64,000 bases of DNA. Source: Nymphaea colorata. Lineage: Eukaryota; Streptophyta; Magnoliopsida; Nymphaeales; Nymphaeaceae. The translations under genes and the position numbers were made by a program. Below the pieces are notes generated by a model. The model made no database searches, had not been told where the DNA came from, and was given only the letters and a program-made list of their open reading frames with translations. The stretch covers positions 1,806,704-1,870,703 of the forward strand of contig NC_045139.1 of assembly GCF_008831285.2 (NCBI RefSeq). Reading direction: 5' to 3'. This document shows positions 60,558 through 64,000 of the stretch, one piece after another; positions within the stretch are counted from its first letter, which is position 1, and each line of letters opens with the position of its first letter.

Positions 60558-61350
60558 AATTTAAACCTGTTCCGGTACCCTACATAATATAAACATGCTT
60601 TTAAAAAAGAAGGCCACGTGGTCCACATGTCATGATAAAAAAGGCCACGAGGTCCACGTGCCATTTAGGTGGTGCCACCACACGGCTTTACCGTATGCAT
60701 AAAGCCAAACAGTACACTAAATAACATAAATATGCTAAAGAAAATATAAAGAGGAAGACAATGTGGCCGACAATGTACAATTAGTTGAGTCCCAATTTGT
60801 TAAAGTGAAAAGCCCGTTTTTTGGGTTGAGTTGATCCCAAGCTGGCCATCTGAAGTAGGTCTGAACATCGGGTCGGGCCGTCGGCGGGTACTCTATATTC
60901 GGTTCGGTCGGGTCGGGCCGAGGTTTGAACCAGAAAAATCGGGTCTCGGGTCGGACTACGTTGTTCAATAATATACCATGCTTACTGCGTAATGATTTTG
61001 CCTTCATCAATAAGGTTAGTGTCTACCTTGTTCAATTTTTCAACTACTGATGCTTATTTTTGTCTTCAGATGTTCCTGGCACTGGTAAGTCGGTTTGAGG
61101 CATGTACGTTTGCTTCTCCTAATTAGCAGCAGGGACAAGTTCAACCAAATTATATGGATGACACTAGATGCTTATATGATGCAAAACTCTTTCTTCTTCT
61201 TTCTGTTGCATGCCTTTTATCCATTTGGTAAAACCAAACTTGTTAAATTATCCAACTAATGGATCCTACCAATGTATGGTGATTCTTTCATTTGATCTTT
61301 TAGCTTGAATAATCCCGTAAATATTTGCCTTGTTACTGTGCCTCTCACAG
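60558..61350. other. Intergenic, no gene seen
   Basis: A GGTCGGGCCG / TCGGGTCGGGCCGAGG repeat at about 60870-60960 resembles the ends of the MITE at 13063. Part of 60960-61350 may be upstream introns or exons of the aldehyde-oxidase-like pseudogene, but I cannot fix their borders. Confidence 0.3.
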
Positions 61351-62389
61351 ATAGAAGGTGCATTTGTTCAAGGAATAGGTTTCCTTATGCTGGCAAAACA
61401 TGTCACAGGCTCTGATGGGCAAGTGTTATCAAATGGCACATGGACATGAAATTCCTAGAGTTGACACAGTTCCATAACAGTTCAATGTTGATATATGAAG
61501 CAGCGGCCATCACAAAAATAGTGTTTTGTCCTCCAAAGGTGCTCTGTATCCTCCATGCTGTTATACTTTTCATGTTTTCATTCTCATCACTTTCATCGTT
61601 CAGAAAAATTCATGTGAACCTGGTCTCTATCTTGTTGGTTCAACATTTGGTTCGACTTGTCAGGAAAAGTAGGTACTAGAAGACACCCTGTCGAAGGGAG
61701 CGGGTGCTCAATGTGCCACCCTCCCCACGGCATGAGACGACGTGCCTGTCACCCCTGCCCACCATGAAGGGACCATGGGACGCTGTGTCACATGGATAAT
61801 GGGATCCACAAAGAACCAGCTTTGGTCCACATGTTATTGCCAGTATTAAGGGAAACATTAGAACTCTTGTCCTGGTTCATCAGTTGCATATTTTTTTTAC
61901 CTTTCCATGGAGTCCCACTATTGGAACTAAATTCGGCCCACACTTTGTTGCTGGTATTGGCGGATACATCAACTCCTGTCGTTGTATTATCTTATTGCCT
62001 TCCCATGCAATCCTAGCTAAACCAGCTTTAAACCACATTGTTGTCAATTTTAAGTGATATTAAACTAGTTCATCAGCTGATTTCTTTTTCGGCGGAATCC
62101 CGTTTGACGACATACTGGTGTCCGTGTTGGGGGAAATTTTCAACCCCTGGCCTGGTTCATCAGTCTCGCAAGTACTGATTGATCTTTTACCTTTCTGAAC
62201 AGCTTCTGGGGAACCACCATTACTTCTGGCAGCTTCAGTGAACTGTGCAGCAAGGGAAGCCATGAAGGCATCATGAAGTGATATACGTACTTACAGTAAT
62301 TCTGAGACGCCTTCGGCATTCTTTAGGATGGATACTCCTGCTACCATTGATTATATCAAAGAACTATGCAGGCTAGACAATGTTCAGAG
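61351..62389 (+). pseudogene. Aldehyde oxidase-like pseudogene, C-terminal exons
   Basis: Exon-like piece 61351-61538 follows TCTCACAG and reads IEGAFVQGIGFLMLAKHVTG then SDGQVLSNGTW. After a frameshift it continues as KIPRVDTVP, a stop, QFNVDI, then SGHHKNSVLSSK before GGTGCTC. Exon-like piece 62203-62389 follows CTGAACAG and reads ASGEPPLLLAASVNCAARE, a stop after AMKAS, then MDTPATIDYIKELCRLD before GTAATT. These match, in order, the molybdenum-cofactor domain end of plant aldehyde oxidases (molybdo-flavoenzymes that oxidise aldehydes, including abscisic aldehyde), which normally have about 1,350 residues. The splice phase joins correctly (AAAG then CT). With a frameshift and at least two stops it cannot make the enzyme. 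Confidence 0.75.
61790..62200 (+). repeat. Diverged tandem repeats in the pseudogene intron
   Basis: Three or four loosely similar units of about 110 bases share motifs such as CACATGTTATTGCCAGTATT, CACTTTGTTGCTGGTATT, GGTTCATCAGT and CTTTTTACCTTTCC. They fill most of the intron between the two aldehyde-oxidase-like exons. Confidence 0.5.
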
Positions 62390-64000
62390 GTAATTGCAGA
62401 GTGTGATCGCCCACAGCTAAGGCACTCCTGATGCTGTGTTTCACACGTGGTTGCATGAATTCGTATGCCGAGATTTCCTGGTTGTGTGACTTGTGTCACT
62501 CATTCTTTATCCTGTAGAGTCAAAATATGTCAATTAAGGCTGTGCTATCACTTCTTCCAGTGGGGCGTTTGGTAAGAAAAACGTTCTTTCTTGCCGAAAC
62601 AGCCCTGCTGGAGGAGCGTCCTCCTAAATCAATTAGTTAAAATAACAAGTACAAAACTTGGTACAGAAACGAGCCCAACATCAAACTAACAAGGAAATGG
62701 TCTCCACCGCCGGTTCAGTTTTACAAACCTCCAGGTTGTGAACGACGCTTGCGATTCGGCTGTATCTACGGGCAAAATTGAACATGCCTGCACAACTCTC
62801 CTCCACCCATTGTTTTTCAAAACTTGTGGCTAGAAACCAGAAATATTTTGGACCAAAAATCAGCATTAATACAGCACAGCAGTTTATCAAGAGTTTCATT
62901 TGCAGGCAACACGGAATCTCCCGTGGCCTCGTGGGATCCAAGGTAACAGATATCTCCATTGCATTGCTACCTTTTGCACCAAAAGCAATATGTTACCTAT
63001 CATATCTGCATAAATGAAAAACTTTAAGGCATATCTGAGCCGTTTGAAGATGAGGCCACTCATCTGCTGCAACACCAGTCACTGGCCACAATCTGATAAG
63101 CAGAGTGTCCTTTTCATTCCTAGCATTTGCAATGCAAGCATCTTCAAATTTTTTTCACAGTTCTTTTGTCTTCCCCTACGATATTTACATCAATGAAGTT
63201 AAACATGAACCTATTCCTTGAGGTCCGAAGGCCCCAAATAATAATGCCAAAATAAATCCTCCAACACACAGCGAGCCTCTCTTGAGACCATTAGTGAACC
63301 ACCACGTGAGGCCTTCAACCAAGCTTTGAAAAATGAAGAGGTTCTTCTGGAACTTGGCCATAAAGAAAAACTACGATCCTATTGATGATATTGAAATTCC
63401 ATCTGGTTATCCACTTTCACCTTCTCTTTTCATAATTTGATTCAGTTTTTGCGCCTTATATATATATATGCCGTGCAGGAAAGGGCCCTACCCTTGCCGA
63501 ATGATTTTTGGACAAGCCTTCTCGTTGTTCTCAAGCGAGTTTCTTAATCTATATTTGCTATTCTTCGCGAAAATGAGATGGTGTATAATCTTGTTGGTCA
63601 GTCCAATGTTGGTTGTGTTGACATTGTTAGGCTGATAATGACTTTTATTATGTCCAACTTGATTATGTTTCTAATATCTAATGACAGAAACATTGGCGAT
63701 GAATTCGCTTTTGATAGATGTGCTTTCTGAAGTTCTACTAATAGAAGATTTCAATCAGATTTAAATGTCTGAAAGAACGCATGCAATGCGTTGTTACTAA
63801 TTTAAATGTTGACCATGCCAGAGTCATTAACTGGCTTAAACACTAGTTTTTCTATGACAACACTCAAAGCTATGCACAATCCAAACTCATAATTCAATTG
63901 AATATGAAGAAACGATGGCTTAAACACAAGTGTTCGTGAACATGTAGTTGCCAATCACAGCCTTCAGGCTTGATGAATTACGTATTGCTGAAAATCTAGT
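62390..64000. other. Right end, no gene recognised
   Basis: GGGGCGTTTGGTAAGAAAAACG at about 62564 resembles a hAT-type terminus, but I found no partner end. Short open frames at 62681-63196 show no domain I can name. A (TA)n run is at 63457-63468. Confidence 0.3.

Noticed and set aside
62564-62600. GGGGCGTTTGGTAAG as the end of a hAT-type MITE
   Set aside because: No inverted partner or target duplication was found in the following 1.4 kb.

Overview
This is a nuclear plant window dominated by an array of TIR-NB-ARC-LRR (TNL) immune-receptor genes, all on the minus strand. Introns with GT-AG borders, plant-type Ty1/copia elements with an initiator-Met-tRNA primer site, LINEs, hAT-type elements and long (TA)n tracts all indicate a seed plant. 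TNL genes are missing from grasses and most monocots, so a eudicot, magnoliid or early-diverging angiosperm is likely. I cannot name the species.

Layout. 1-2286: a LINE remnant next to a Ty1/copia 5' end (gag start, primer site, LTR). 2892-8398: TNL gene A, apparently intact. 8435-15160: transposon graveyard (LINE, copia pol, copia gag with a nested hAT MITE, TA repeats). 15165-19030: TNL gene B, open but with a very short LRR. 19170-26470: CACTA-like remnant, TA repeats and one LRR relic. 27911-33326: TNL gene C, open, with a proline-rich GC-rich insert in the LRR. 36465-40845: TNL D, frameshifted just after the P-loop. 40985-41110: lone TIR-exon scrap. 42770-44640: repeats and an mTERF-like gene fragment. 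46168-50376: TNL E, a clear pseudogene carrying a solo LTR. 54216-58544: TNL gene F, open. 59397-60549: hAT-like element that seems to carry the 5' end of a nuclear poly(A)-binding protein gene. 61351-62389: aldehyde-oxidase-like pseudogene exons on the plus strand. 62400-64000: nothing recognised.

All five TNLs share a four-exon plan: TIR; NB-ARC; a short NB-LRR linker exon; and one LRR exon that runs to the stop. Splice phases are the same (phase 2 after TIR, phase 0 elsewhere). I checked them by exon arithmetic: A is about 1,045 codons, B 752, C 1,305 and F 1,113. C, D, E and F are close paralogues that also share introns and flanks, so each duplication unit was larger than the gene. A and B are older relatives. 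By family knowledge the proteins would be intracellular immune receptors in which the LRR senses a trigger, the NB-ARC switches nucleotide state, and the TIR acts as an NAD-cleaving signalling domain.

The most unusual points are: the in-frame 252-bp tandem duplication of proline-rich sequence inside the LRR of gene C; the hAT-like element with a captured PABN-like promoter and exons; four 27-bp repeats expanding the NB-ARC of gene A; a solo LTR with target duplication in pseudogene E; and a small deletion that removes the TATA motif of the otherwise intact gene F. I did not find a wholly new type of biological system. What is here is a well-resolved case of birth, decay and transposon remodelling in a resistance-gene cluster.
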